Of a stretch of 56,322 nucleotides of DNA, positions 32,248-43,314 are shown one piece after another (position 1 is the first letter of the stretch; the number at the start of each line of letters is the position of its first letter). The notes under the pieces are model-generated. The model was not told the DNA's origin and made no database searches. It was given only the letters and a program-made list of their open reading frames with translations. A program made the translations under genes and the position numbers. Origin of the DNA: Chara braunii (Eukaryota > Streptophyta > Charophyceae > Charales > Characeae); NCBI GenBank assembly GCA_003427395.1, contig BFEA01000004.1, positions 1,528,098 through 1,584,419 of the forward strand. Reading direction: 5' to 3'.

Positions 32248-34143
32248 GTCCGTAGCTCACCGGGCAGCGTCACACCATCACCACGATTAGCTCAAGGGAG
32301 CTTCGATGGCAGAAGTGTTCACACTCTGACATTTCAGAACGTGACGTACAAAGTGGCCGTGAAGAACACGAGGAGCGATGGAGGAAAGACACAGAAGGAG
32401 TTGTTGAAGAACGTCAGTGGCGAGGCTCGTTCTGGGGAAATCTTGGCCATCGTGGGTCCATCGGGAGCGGGAAAGTCCGCACTCCTGGATGCACTTGCTG
32501 GTCGGATCGCGGCCTCTGCCTCAAGTCTTGAGGGCCTTATTCTTGTCAATGGAAGGCCTATGGACAGCAAGCAGTTGCGCAAGCTTTCTGCCTACGTTGC
32601 GCAAGATGATGCCCTGTTTGCCTATCTCACAGTCAAAGAGACGTTGCTGTTCAGCGCTCGTCTCCGCCTTCCGGCGGACATGCCGATCGACGACAAAGTG
32701 GCGCGCGTTGACATGCTTATTGCCACATTGGGACTAAGTCCACGTGCTAACACACGGATAGGCAACGAGCAACTGCGGGGTCTATCGGAGGGAGAGAGGA
32801 GGCTGGTCTCCATCGCTGTGGAACTGCTGCATGACCCGGCCGTTCTGTTCCTGGACCAGCCGACGTCTGGACTGGACAGTACGTCGGCACTAAACCTGGT
32901 CCAGAACTTGTACCAGATGGCAACCCAACCCCACCGCCCGCGGACCATCTTGATGACCTGTCATCACCGGCCAAGCCACTTTCCGATGATCCTGGATCTC
33001 ATCCACAAGATCATGATCCTGTCACGTGGCTCCTTAGTGTACAGCGGTACTTATCCTGACCTCTCGATCTTTCTGGACCACTACGGCAGACGGGTCCCCC
33101 CGCATGTCAACGCGATGGAATTCGCCCTCGATATCATCGACGAACTGCAGGAGTCGGCGCAGGCTGTTGCCGCCCTAGCGGACTTCAACTCTGCTAGATC
33201 CAAACTACAGCCGTCGTTATCCTGTCTGAGCAATATAGGTCAGATGTCAGAGGACCTGGACGCGGGCTTCGCCACAGGTCCAGTGATCGAGACCTTGACC
33301 CTCTGCCACCGCAATGTCATAACCATATCTCGAACGCCGGAGTTGTTCGCCTCTGCGCTAGGACTGATGATCGTCACAGCAGTGGTTCTGGGCTCACTAT
33401 TCTACGGCGACTTGGACAAGGACGAGAGTGGTAAGTTCCGCCGGAGTACCTTCTTTGCCTTCATTTGTGCGCTTCTGTCCTTCACCGCCATTCACTCTCT
33501 GCCCATGTTCTTGCTTAAGAGGAACGTCTTTGTCCGCGAGACGAGCAGAGGAGCTTATCGCACCTCGTCGTACGTCCTAGCCACCGGCCTCGTTTTCCTC
33601 CCCTTCTTCTTCATCCAGTGCTTGCTGTTGAGTCTTGTCGCTTACCTCGTGGTCGGTCTTGTTCGTGATCCTTGTACTTTTTTCCTTTTGGGTACCACCA
33701 TGTTCCTTACCATCACCGTCGGCAATGCCTTCGTCAGGATCATCACCTCCTTGGGGTCTCTCATTCCCAACTTCGTCGCCTGCAATACCATCATCACTGC
33801 GATCACCGGATTCATGTTCCTCTTCTCCGGTTTCCTCGTGCCTAAGGACGATTTCCCCAACTACTGGATTTGGTTCCGCTACGTCTTTAGGGCATTCAGG
33901 ATGGAATACACTTTTACCGGATTCAAGTACCTGGTCAAATTGTTGCTGAAGAAGGAATACACTCGCGTGGACAATTTTTGGCAAGACGGGACCTCCGGCA
34001 GCCACGTGGCCCGGCAAAGGTTTCGCTTTTGGGGGGATGTGAGCGTCAGGATCGACCTTGCGTTAATTGCAGGGATGGTGCTTGTCTATAGGATACTCTT
34101 CTATGTTGGTCTTTGTGTGAGGAGCTCCAGTATGCGTAAGTAG
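32248..34143 (+). CDS. ABCG half-transporter (WBC type), 5' end missing
   Basis: ATP-driven exporter of lipids, hormones or wax/suberin-type monomers at a membrane, working as a dimer. 631 codons without intron or stop; the start is in the gap or upstream, and the ATG inside the TG array is not credible. Residues from 32248: ABC domain 28-285, Walker A 'GPSGAGKS' 70-77, Q-loop Gln 119, signature 'GLSEGERR' 178-185, Walker B 'AVLFLDQPTSGLD' 198-210, switch region 'TCHHRPS' 237-243. The membrane domain has about six helices (near 367-388, 400-421, 441-470, 475-500, 508-531, 603-624), giving the NBD-TMD order of the G subfamily. Odd: the catalytic Walker B Glu is Gln (codon CAG 32857-32859) and the signature is SEGE where SGGE is usual. 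Length fits a half-transporter. High-GC, clean frame unlike its surroundings, so a real host gene. Confidence 0.92.
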   Translation, partial: VRSSPGSVTPSPRLAQGSFDGRSVHTLTFQNVTYKVAVKNTRSDGGKTQKELLKNVSGEARSGEILAIVGPSGAGKSALLDALAGRIAASASSLEGLILVNGRPMDSKQLRKLSAYVAQDDALFAYLTVKETLLFSARLRLPADMPIDDKVARVDMLIATLGLSPRANTRIGNEQLRGLSEGERRLVSIAVELLHDPAVLFLDQPTSGLDSTSALNLVQNLYQMATQPHRPRTILMTCHHRPSHFPMILDLIHKIMILSRGSLVYSGTYPDLSIFLDHYGRRVPPHVNAMEFALDIIDELQESAQAVAALADFNSARSKLQPSLSCLSNIGQMSEDLDAGFATGPVIETLTLCHRNVITISRTPELFASALGLMIVTAVVLGSLFYGDLDKDESGKFRRSTFFAFICALLSFTAIHSLPMFLLKRNVFVRETSRGAYRTSSYVLATGLVFLPFFFIQCLLLSLVAYLVVGLVRDPCTFFLLGTTMFLTITVGNAFVRIITSLGSLIPNFVACNTIITAITGFMFLFSGFLVPKDDFPNYWIWFRYVFRAFRMEYTFTGFKYLVKLLLKKEYTRVDNFWQDGTSGSHVARQRFRFWGDVSVRIDLALIAGMVLVYRILFYVGLCVRSSSMRK

Positions 34144-34385
34144 TGGATTTTTTAATGTTTTGGGGGGNAAGGGAAGTAAAGTAGAGTTTCAGAAGCTAGA
34201 TTCACACCTCCTTTTTTGTTGTCGTTCCTTTTCTTTCCCCTGGGGACGAGGGGGGGGAAGCAGTGGTGGGCTTTCCCCTCTGGTGGTGTACATTGGATCC
34301 CATCTTTGGAATGTATGAGACGGCATAGTATTTGAGGTGGGTGATAGGAGCATCCTCGAATAGCAGAGTAGTCCCTCAGGAGTGA
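34144..34385. other. 3' flank of the ABCG gene
   Basis: No AATAAA is obvious; one N at 34168. Nothing else supported. Confidence 0.5.
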
Positions 34386-34440
34386 TGACTCCAATCTATT
34401 AGTAGGGAGCAGCACCTGCTGCCAAAGGGGTCCAGCATCC
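34386..34440 (+). repeat. Dispersed motif D, copy 2
   Basis: 'actccaatctattagtaggg', 'agcagcacctgctg', 'ggtccagcatcc'. It lies about 240 bp downstream of the transporter stop. Confidence 0.7.
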
Positions 34441-34930
34441 CTGTTAGCAGATGAAACAAGGCATGAGATGGAGAGGGGGATAAGCAGTGATTTCCCTTTT
34501 CCTCCTCCTTTTTTTCTTTCCATTGGCCATTACCTGACCACGGATGTGGAGATGAAGAAGGAGAAAAGCATTGACTGCCCTTTTGCTAGGGGATTAGCTG
34601 ATCCTTCTGGCCCTGGACAAAACCCACTCCTTGCATTGACTAGATTGCTAGTAGTTGCAAGGGGGCAAGGGGGCAAGGGGGCAATTACGGCTCTAGCAAG
34701 GGCAAAACCACAAGAGGACCTTTATTGGGGTAGTGCTCGTATCACTTCCAATAGCAATAATCCGCATCCTGCCACGATTTTTTATTCTTCAAAAGACCAT
34801 TATAGATTTTAACATGCTAACCTTTGCATACAAGCGGGGCATTCAGGACGCTTTCCCCGTGAGCATTCTTAGGCCCCCCTTAAGATTAACACTGTACGGA
34901 AGCTAACAAACGAAAAGTATTGTAAATTTG
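34441..34930. other. Unassigned sequence
   Basis: A short 'gggggcaa' triplication at about 34661-34684. No gene. Confidence 0.5.
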
Positions 34931-35002
34931 TAACCATACCATCCCGGCTTCTTTTTTTTTTTTTTTTTTTTTTTTTGGTGACCATACCATTCCCGTCTTA
35001 CT
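34931..35002. repeat. Poly(T) flanked by a 19-bp direct repeat
   Basis: 'taaccataccatcccggctt' (34931-34950), then about 26 T, then 'tgaccataccattcccgtct'. The form of a target-site duplication around a bare poly(A) insertion, or a tandem duplication expanded in its A tract. Confidence 0.7.
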
Positions 35003-35039
35003 AGTGAATGTAAAAAGAACGTTTTTTTAAACATCCTTG

Positions 35040-35275
35040 AACCACCAGTACCCTGGGGTCTGGAGGTGATCCAGTGTGCACCAAGCTTCGCCAAGCCGCT
35101 AGCAGCGCACTTCTGTTCCTTCGCACTTCTGTTCCTTTTTGGCTGGTGCCGTCAGCCATCGTGGTGCGGTACCCGAGGCCCGAAGCACGGAGTTTTTGGA
35201 GTAGGTGACGAAACATTTTCTGCAAGGCTGAGGCAGTGTGGGGGTTTAAACCACCAGTACGTTTCCCAGCCATTG
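35040..35275. mobile_element. Relative of the 6.4-kb foldback element
   Basis: 'gaaccaccagtaccc' at 35040 and 'taaaccaccagtacg' at 35250 bound a segment. Its minus strand ('cttcgggcctcgggtaccgc', 'atggctgacggcaccagcc') aligns by eye with the inner part of 6392-6600. Here the ends are direct rather than inverted. Confidence 0.5.
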
Positions 35276-35316
35276 TTCAGAGTCGCGGGGTGAATGCAGA
35301 CACGGGGCCCCATTTC

Positions 35317-35576
35317 GCTGGATATCCAGCCAGGCAAAATGGGCCTTGCATGCGACCCATTTTATCCAGAGAAACGCCCTGGCACTTCCCAAGAGTCGCT
35401 GCTGCGTGGCTGAAAAAAATGGCTCAGTACCCGTTTTGCTGGATATCCATCCAGGCCCGTTTTAAAAATGGCTCAGTACCCGTTTTGCTGGATATCCATC
35501 CAGGCAAAACGGGCCTTGCATGCGACCCATTTTATCCCAGAGAATCGCCCTGGCACTTCCCAAGAGTCGCTGCTGC
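35317..35576. repeat. Repeated palindromic block
   Basis: 'gctggatatccagccaggc' / 'gctggatatccatccaggc' occurs three times (35317, about 35436, 35487). The first contains a perfect 14-bp palindrome. An ~88-bp block ending 'cccaagagtcgctgctgc' is repeated at 35317-35405 and 35487-35576, and a ~51-bp tandem unit ('aaaatggctcagtacccgtt') lies between. Confidence 0.85.
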
Positions 35577-36117
35577 ATGCACGCCGCGACTCTGAAAAAA
35601 AGACTGCGGAAATGTACTGCTGGTTTCAGGCTCTGATCAAACGGCTGTGCGGGCGGGTTCTGGACTCCAGAAGGAGCTGGGCAACAATGCTCGGCCGAGA
35701 GAGAGGGAGGGAGTAGGGGTGGGGTGGGCAAGGCGGAGGGGAGCGGCTATCTTCTCGTGCAACTTTGATCGAGAGGAGGAGTCCTCCGGAGTTGTCTGCT
35801 GCATTACGAGAACGAAGTTAGGGGACTGGCAGGGTGTTGAATAGTGTCTGAGCCTTTTTCTCCAATTTTCCCATACCAGACTGAGATAATTATTCTGGTC
35901 CAGATCACAGAGTCCTCTATTTGGAGTCTAGGGCCATCAAGCCAGATTGCCTCAAATGAGCAAATCAGGTTTTTCAATTTTTTCTTCCTAGTGGGTATAT
36001 GATTCTTTCTGAAGGTCAGTCTTCAGTGCTTTACAGAACTTGTGTATTTTGGCTATTATGATAGAATCTGCAATCTCTTTTTTGTCCTGCACAAACCCAT
36101 AAGTGTGCTCTTTCCTG
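35577..36117. other. Unassigned sequence
   Basis: No motif or repeat recognised. Confidence 0.5.
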
Positions 36118-36489
36118 TCAGACTGTCATTAACGCCGCCAGTCTAGCTATTTTAAACTTGAACTGGTTATCTGCAAGGGGTGACCACTCCTGTTGCGGGT
36201 CCGGACCGTCTGGAGGATCCCCTAACAGAAATGTCTGCGCACGCGCACTCCAAGGGAGACTCCATAGTAGTGTGAGAAGGTTCCACACTGCATCACATCT
36301 CCTTGGCCCCTCCAGATCTGAGTTGCCGTGGGAGTTCTCAGAAGGCAGTGCTCCATTTGGCCCGGCATTCAGGGATGAGATGGCACTGTAGGAGCACATA
36401 GGGGAGATCCGTCCTTGCTTCCTGTTCGAGAAGTGAGCGAGACACAGGGACCCAGGGACCATCTGTTTCCAGGAGGTGCTGTTTTCCAT
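36118..36489 (-). pseudogene. Possible C-terminal fragment of a LINE ORF2
   Basis: The 123-codon minus frame has 'VWNLLTLLWSLPWSARAQ' and 'NQFKFKIARLAALMTV', the pattern seen after the zinc finger in plant LINE ORF2. The Cys/His ligands are not clear. Could equally be chance. Confidence 0.25.
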
Positions 36490-36597
36490 GCCCCTTGTCT
36501 TCTTCTTCTTTTTTTTTTATAGAAACATCGATGACGGGGTGTAGGGGAGGTGCTGATAAGAGCAGACACCCCCTCTACTATCCCTGCGTGTTGGATG

Positions 36598-36652
36598 GCT
36601 CCGTTCCATTGGTGGGGAGCTGCACTAGCTGGAAAACGGGTCCAGCGTCCCC
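36598..36652 (+). repeat. Dispersed motif D, copy 3
   Basis: 'ccattggtggggagctgcac' then 'gctggaaaacgggtccagcg'. Confidence 0.72.
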
Positions 36653-37183
36653 TTACATCATAACAAGGAGCCAGGTGATGTGTTATACATGCCATTATGT
36701 CAAGTTATATATGATGAGCAGCATTGATTGCCCTCTTCGCAAGGGGATTGACTGCCCATCTATCTCAGAGGTGGACTAATACCAATATTCAATTGCTATC
36801 AAATGTATAATCTAAGTCTACTGCACCAACATATTGGAGGGGTTGTATACTGTTGGTTTTCGAATGATCGGGCTATTGCTGACATTTTTCCAATGTCCTT
36901 ATCGTGTCCCCTTTCCTCTCTTCTTTTTGCAATGAGGACAGAATCCCATGAAGAATTTGTTTCCATTCCCTTTATGTGTGTGAAGCTCTCAGCTCTGTTT
37001 CCTGTGCCTTAGCTCATGAGTGCGGCTCTTTGACTTTTCTAAGTCCAATTTGTGAATTCGCGTATCGCATTGTTTCTTCTGAAATTCTTTTCCATTCTTC
37101 CTCTTTCTCTTTTTTTTTAACATCCACCAGGGCTGCTAGTGGGGTTGATGCGAGCAGCCTGCACTAGCAGGACCTCGGTAGAT
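36653..37183. other. Unassigned sequence
   Basis: No gene recognised; frames under 75 codons. Confidence 0.5.
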
Positions 37184-37238
37184 GGCTCCAGTCTGTTGGT
37201 GGGTAGCAACATCTGCAGGAAAATGGGTCCCGCGTCTC
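37184..37238 (+). repeat. Dispersed motif D, copy 4
   Basis: 'gctccagtctgttggtgggt' then 'ctgcaggaaaatgggtcccg'. About 80 bp from the inverted copy at 37315, so the two could pair as a hairpin. Confidence 0.7.
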
Positions 37239-37314
37239 ATTAAGACCATTTGCAGAAAATAAGCTTTTTCATTCTTCTTTTTCTGATGTTTAGAGGGGTG
37301 TTTCTTGGGACACT

Positions 37315-37360
37315 TGGCCCGGTTCCCAGCACGTGCTGCTCCTCATGAATAGACTGGGAC
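37315..37360 (-). repeat. Dispersed motif D, copy 5
   Basis: Plus strand 'ggcccggttcccagcacgtg' then 'ctgctcctcatgaatagact'. Intact CACGTG, inverted relative to copy 4. Confidence 0.75.
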
Positions 37361-38190
37361 CTTCTCGATGGTGTGCCATGCACTGTCTAGGGTTAAGTCT
37401 GGACAACACGGGGATCGGTGGGATGCATTATTTCAAATAACGAAGGAGAGAGAGAATTTTACATATCAGAATAGAGGCACTGCCCAACTTCTCTCTTGGT
37501 GGTGCGCCTGGCGAGCCTTCCATTGCCTTTTTCATTTTGCATCTTCTTGAATTCTCGTTTCTTTGTGCGAATTCTTGCTGCATCTTGTGTCTACTCTTGG
37601 CGCCTTTACCCTTATCATTGGCTGCAGGTTTAGATGCGAGTCACTGAGTACACAGTGATCACCTGGAGCCGTACGCCGTGGGTGTCCTGGAATATGAGAC
37701 CACCTCCCATCCCATCCTCACGTCAATACTCCTAGCGCACCCCCTATCCCACTATCCCACCTCATTGTGACCAGCACTCAGGACCATTACCCTACCAATG
37801 GGCAGGTAACTTGGACCGAACAGCAGTGATAGGCACCAGGGCTGATAGGTTGCCCAGCCCTGGTGGAAGCGGAATCGGACGAGCCTTGTCGAACGGAAAC
37901 TTCGGACGCCAGGCCCAGACAATCTACTACAGGCCTCAAGAGACTCTGGGCCCTAGGTTTCAGACAGGGTAGCACCCATTGAAGCAGTCTTACGGTCCTT
38001 ACCCAAGGCCAGGCGGAACTCAGACTCCCCTGAGCGACTTATACCCCTACCCTTACCCCAGGGTCTAAGCCTTATATATAGCCACTAGACAGTTCTATCC
38101 GAATATCGGTAGGAACTTCGGTGGCTTATACGTCTCCCTAATGCAGATACTAGACCCCACCCAGTGACTAGACCCCCCCAGTCTGATAGT
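37361..38190. other. Unassigned sequence
   Basis: No gene recognised. A small 'actagacccc' repeat at about 38149-38177. Confidence 0.5.
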
Positions 38191-38395
38191 TGTGTAGTTT
38201 GCAATGTATGTGTATACCCGAAGGCTGTGTATGCTCCGTCTATCTATGTATCAAGATGTACAGACCGCACTATGTGTGGAAACTTGTGTATGTAGCCCAT
38301 AGGCCATGTGTAATTTGCAAGCTATGTATATGCCCAAAGGCTGTGTGTGCTCTGTGAATCAATGTATAGAGATGTATAGGCAGCATCATGTGTGT
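38191..38395. repeat. Imperfect tandem duplication, period about 116 bp
   Basis: 'tgtgtagtttgcaatgtatg' (38191) and 'tgtgtaatttgcaagctatg' (38307) each lead through 'ggctgtgt(a/g)tgctc' to 'catgtgtg'-like ends. Confidence 0.85.
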
Positions 38396-38442
38396 ATATC
38401 GAAGAGAGAACGGGGTAAGCTGGACAAGGAACCCCCCAAGGT

Positions 38443-38512
38443 CTGAACCAAGCTCGAACCTGTGACCTTGTAACATATGATCGTACGACTCTACCATGTG
38501 AACGACTAGTGG
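38443..38512 (-). pseudogene. tRNA-derived (SINE-like) segment
   Basis: Minus strand has 'cacatggtagagtcg' (A-box-like) and 'cacaggttcgagcttgg' (B-box-like). No closing acceptor stem. Confidence 0.45.
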
Positions 38513-38741
38513 AAATGGCACGAACATGTGATATGCCAGACTGGGGAGATCAACAGAACAGCCAAGACCAACACCCCCAAGCAACCCATGTGAAACCCAG
38601 AACCAACATACAACACCATGAACAACCCAACCCTTGGGTGGTGTGCAGGCAGTGTCTGTAATAGTACCATGCATGCGTCAGCCCAAGGGAGTGTATGTCC
38701 AGCCGTGCGTCAATCTAACGCCCTGCCGGTGTCCATGCACA

Positions 38742-38830
38742 AGGTTGCAATTGAGTTTTGAACCCGCAACCTCATACCACAATGCGCATTTCCAACCGGT
38801 GCTCTAACCACCGAGCCACATCAACTGGAC
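38742..38830 (-). pseudogene. tRNA-derived (SINE-like) segment
   Basis: Minus strand 'tgtggctcggtggttagagc' is a strong A box and 'ttgcgggttcaaaactc' a B box. The acceptor ends do not pair. Immediately upstream of repeat R1 copy 2. Confidence 0.5.
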
Positions 38831-38839
38831 TACAGTCTA

Positions 38840-39510
38840 AGTTTCTGGCAGACGAGCAATCTGAGGTTTGTGGGGTCGAACTGTCAAGTTTTTACCAACT
38901 TCTTGGAAGCTCAAAATTGAATATATGAGTTTTAGATATGCATATATTTAGTAACATAAGAGACATGACTTCCAGCGCATCCGAGGTTTATAATGGCAGT
39001 TCGTGCGATATCAGGGAGAATGCAGCAGTGTGTGTTCTTTTTGCATTTTCTTTTCATTTTGCTTTCTTATCACCTTCCTGGCTGCTCACCATCTGTCTGC
39101 CTCATCAAAGCCCTTCTCGACTTTATGTGCCGACGGATCTTAAAAGTAAATGAAAGAAACGAGGAGGTTGTCTGGGTTCCCTGTGCTCTGCTTTTGGGTA
39201 TATGACCTATTGCATGACTCACACCTTGCCAGTGGTGTGGATCAGACATGACTGTCCTGTAGACTTATCACAACAGTTTATAACATACGTATATGGTGTG
39301 AGAGTAGGTGATAAGATCCATCACCTGCTCTGGCTTCTCCTAATCCTGTGCTCCGGTTTCCTCACGAGGATTACGTCTCATGACCGATCGTTTGTAGAAG
39401 ATGATGTAGGTACATGGTTCAAGTTCCGGGCAGTTACAGATATGATGTCTGGAGTTCGATTCGGTCTCCAGGACCAGTAGGAGCGGTCATCATGAGGAAC
39501 CAGGACAATG
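38840..39510. repeat. Dispersed repeat R1, copy 2
   Basis: Same block order as 10245-11200: 'tggcagacgagcaatctgag', 'gagttttagatatgcat', 'ctggctgctcac', 'ggtgtgagagtaggtgat', 'gagttcgattcggtctcc'. Shortened internally. Confidence 0.65.
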
Positions 39511-39553
39511 TGGGATGGATGCAGTGGGAGACACTTTTCTTTTTAGTGGGACA

Positions 39554-39612
39554 ACGCTCCAATCTATTCGTGGGGAGCAACATGTGCTGGGAACCGGGGC
39601 CAGCGTCCCTCA
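39554..39612 (+). repeat. Dispersed motif D, copy 6
   Basis: 'cgctccaatctattcgtggg' then 'gtgctgggaaccggggccag'. Followed by 'accggggccataacccggct', which recurs in modified form after copy 7. Confidence 0.75.
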
Positions 39613-39897
39613 TGAAATTACAGATACCGGGGCCATAACCCGGCTTCGGCCGAGAACAAATGGGACAACTCAGGAATATTCAGGAAACTTCGTGAAGAAA
39701 TCTCAAAAATCTACTGAGGTATTTGAAACTAGGGCTAACAAGGCTACTCATCAGAAATCGACACAGACAAAGTACTGAAGTATTCAAAGAAACCACCATT
39801 CAGGAGCCTGTTTGTTGTTGTTGTTTTTCGGAAAATCTGGCCCGAGCTGCTAGGGGCGGGGGATAGGAGGCCCTTCCTCTGGTAGGCCAGCTTCCAG

Positions 39898-39953
39898 TCG
39901 CTCCAGTCTATTGGTGTGGAGTCGCACCTGCTGGAAATTGGGTCCAGCGTCTG
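39898..39953 (+). repeat. Dispersed motif D, copy 7
   Basis: 'tcgctccagtctattggtgt' then 'ctgctggaaattgggtccag'. The downstream 'accggcgccattacccgact' matches the tail of copy 6, so the family unit is longer than the core. Confidence 0.75.
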
Positions 39954-40280
39954 TGAAACACTGAAGGAATGATAATAAATGATCTTGATTACCGGCGCCA
40001 TTACCCGACTTCGGGTAAGGAAGGATCGAGCATATTAAACGCAATGCTCAGAAAGGAAGCACGCTGCCTCTTAACCCAATTGCTTTGTGCTGGCCGGCCG
40101 TTGGATAGACGTATCCTTAGCAGACGGCACTGCACGAAGACGTGTTCAATTTTACTGGGGGCATTTTTGGCTGGGAAGGTGGAATTGCGGAGTTTTCACC
40201 AGGAAGGGCCAGCCCTTGTTGTTTGAGGGACATTTAGTCTATCAACCAGTCAGCGTGCTCATTTTGCCACTGCAGTGATG
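39954..40280. other. Unassigned sequence
   Basis: No feature beyond the motif D tail at about 39990-40020. Confidence 0.5.
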
Positions 40281-40305
40281 CTAGGTTAGATGGTTTGGCC
40301 TTGAT

Positions 40306-40485
40306 GATCCAGAACCATCAGATGGAGCGTAAGGCTCACGGTCACTATGGAGGTGTTTCATCCATTGGGCCTCCGTTGTATCACGAAGGTTGATTGATCC
40401 AGAACCATCAGATGGAGCGTAAGGCTCACGGTCACTATGGAGGTGTTTCATCCATTGGGCCTCCATTGTATCACGAAGGTTGATC
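40306..40485. repeat. 90-bp tandem duplication
   Basis: 40306-40395 and 40396-40485, from 'gatccagaaccatcagatgg' to 'tgtatcacgaaggttgat', with one difference seen. 90 is a multiple of three. Confidence 0.96.
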
Positions 40486-40641
40486 CTGGGTCTCAGCATC
40501 TGATAGACCGCCTTGACTGATAAAGAGTGCAGTTCTTGTGTGCTGGCCTTGCCTCTGCTGAGCGCGGTAGTCCAGAACCAAGCCTCGGGATCCAAGGCGA
40601 GGCTAGAGATTGGGAGGTCTGGGCGAAAGTTAGCCAATGGT

Positions 40642-40753
40642 CTTACTGTCTTCACCCGAGTAGAACGCCCGGTCATTATTGCTGCATCTGGACTGAAATA
40701 TGGGCCAAATGCATCTGTAACGACCGGGCATTCTATTCGGGTGAAGATGGTAG
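40642..40753. mobile_element. MITE-like hairpin element A, copy 2 (112 bp)
   Basis: Arms 'cttactgtcttcacccgagt' and 'ctattcgggtgaagatggta' around a loop 'catctggactgaaatatgg'. Inserted in LINE-2, so younger than that element. Confidence 0.75.
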
Positions 40754-43314
40754 TCCTTGAGGAGCCGGATCTGGTACATCGCATCTGAGTTGAGCCATTG
40801 CTCAGTTTTGAGGGGCGCTCGGATGAGGGTGTTGTCCGCCTGTAACAGGAAAAGGCTGACTAGGACTTAGCCGTCGGGGTGGATATCCACTATATTGGCC
40901 ACCTGGCCCATTCGACCTCTAAGCCCCACTCTGTCACCCGTTTCCAAGGTGGGGCCTTTGTGAAGGATCCGGACCCAATCCAGGGGGGAAAGAGAAGATC
41001 AGCGTGTCCAGTGCCTCCCCTAGATGATGGCAGTAACGCAGTTTGGACCATAGTTTGAGTTCAGTGACCCAATCCTTGGTTTCTTGATCCCAAATGTCTT
41101 CGAGAGAGAGGACCCCATGCTTGCGACATCCCTTCCAGGGGGCCGCTGTACTACAGAAGACTGTTGTGGCATTTGTGATCGCCTTGGATCCATCAGTTAC
41201 CAAAGAGGGGCTGTCGGTAGACCTCCTCCCAAAGTTGAGGTGCACCTTGTGTGGGAGGAGGAGTTGTCTCCCGGTTTTCAGGAGCGTGGGCCAGAAAGCA
41301 TCGTTGGGCAGGTCAGTTCTGGCGGCCTGGGGATCCGAGTTCTGATTGGTGGCCGCCCGCTGGGGCAATGGCCAAGTCCGGTCCTACAACCATCAGATGG
41401 AGTCCATGCCCAGTGTGGCTGGGGGCGCCAACCTGACGATCTGCTCTACCACTAGGGCCCTCCATGGAAGATGGCAGGAAAACAGCAGGTGTTTCACCCA
41501 CTGGAGGGAGAATGCCTTGATTTGTGTGGATGGATCAAGGAGGCACAGACCCCTTTTTTACTTGGGCTGTGTCACTGATCGCCAGGCTACCCAACTAATG
41601 ACATTGGTGCATTCATGATTACCTTGCTAGAGAAAAGTTGTGATTTGCCATTGGAGTGTGCGTTGGGCCCCTTTCTCCAACGTTGGGGTAGTTGTTCTAT
41701 ACCATAAGGCTTCCAAGACCACGTTGATAACTAGAGACCTCCCCACCAGCGAAGTATGTTTGTCTTTCCACTATGCCATCTTTTCCAAAGCGGCTTAGGG
41801 ACGTCGTTTATCGTTGGTGCTCGGTTTGTCTTTTGCTCACATGTACACCCCCAACAACCAAACCGGTGTGTTATGGGGGAGCCACTTAATTTAAGGGGTG
41901 TCTGGTGGCCTGCCCCTTTGGTAGTGAATCCACCACTTCAGCGCATTGTTCCCCTAATCGATCTTCACACATAAGCGGTCCACTGGTCTCTGGATCTCAG
42001 ACATGTTCTCCTGAGAGGTGCCCACCATGAGGGTCAGATCATTTACAAACAGTGAACAGATGGGGACCGCCTCCTCAACTACGGAGGACACCTATATTTT
42101 ACGGATGTCTCTATGCATCCAGAGGTTGGTCGCCAGTGCCTCCATGATGATAACAAACAGAAAGGGGATAATGGGGTCGCCTTACCGGACTCAACGCTAG
42201 AGCATGATGGCTGGAGCGAGGGACCTGGTAATCTGCACCCCGGTAGTGGCGTTTTGATGGAGGATCTTGATCCATAAGCGACATCAGGGGTCACAGTTCA
42301 GTTCTTCTAGGCATTTGTCCCGAAACATCTAGTTAACGTGGGCATATGATTTCTCAAAGTCGATAAAGACAAAAGCCGCATTATGTTGCAATTGGCAAGA
42401 ATGTGACGTCCAACCTCACACCCAGCGCGACTTCCTATTTCGGAGTGTTAGGGGGCCCGGAAGTGCGGAAAAGGGGTGTGCCAAGGATTTCAGGAAAGTG
42501 GGGGTGGAGTCCTAGGTCGGAACTGAGATCTTCAGTGGCAAGTTGAGGGGTAGTTGAGCAAGTTGGTAATCCCAAGTTATATTGGACTTCGGGAGACCGG
42601 GCTACCTTCGGTGTGAGTGTCGTCGTCGCGGTCGGTCCCATATCTGATGGACCACCAGGACGCTGTGGGTGTCCCGCTGGGTGATCAGCCGCTGGCGCCG
42701 TTCGTGGCAAGCCTCCGCGTCGGACGAAGCAGGCCTCAGGTGCAGGCTGTGTGCTCGTTGTTCGGCTTCGGTCTAGGTTCGTCGAACGAACCCCCGGCTC
42801 GATACTTGCTGTCCTGTTGGCACTCGGAGCACGCGATTCGCGGCCAGTAGGAGGCGAGTGCGTGCCACGAGGCAGTTGTCAGGCAGTGAAAAGGCAACAC
42901 AAGGCGGTAGGGGGGGAAGTTTATCTCAATGATGGCGACACGAGGTTCGGCGATGACGTGGCTTACGTGTAAGCTGGGAAACTGGGAGGGAAAGGGGATC
43001 GCACTTAGGGCCCGTTCAATGTCTTATTCACAGACACGTTTGTTTCCTGTCCGAAAGGGGAATTTTGGAGGGTTGGGTTTGTGGGTTGTACGAGAAGATA
43101 GGCGTTTTTCCACTCCCAGTATTCTCGAAATCGGTGGTGTCTCAGGCTTTCCCGATCAGTGATGTGGAAGGGAGTCCTATCAGCCATGCTATCGGGATTT
43201 TGGGCGTTTTAGACATGGACTCGAGTGCGGGTCTTGTAGACGCGCGTATAGGCGGGGGCTGCCTTTGATCGAGTCTGCCCAAGACCACGTTTACGGTCAA
43301 TCGGTTCGGATCGA

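Larger units (their letters stand above)
40281..42401 (-). pseudogene. LINE-2: RT palm and C-terminal part
   Basis: Minus strand, several frames. Motif A 'AFVFIDFEKSYAHVN' (about 42345-42390), RQG-type box 'GDPIIPFLFVIIMEALA' (about 42135-42190), active-site box 'LFVNDLTLMVG' (42020-42052; usual FADD, here VND). Further on are hydrophilic frames ('ELKLWSKLRYCHHL' about 41040) down to 'SVKAVYQMLRPRINLRD' near 40480. Dense stops show long decay. It contains a 90-bp tandem duplication and hairpin element A copy 2. The matching upstream RT part is at 45036-45197, separated by a 2.6-kb insertion. Confidence 0.75.
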
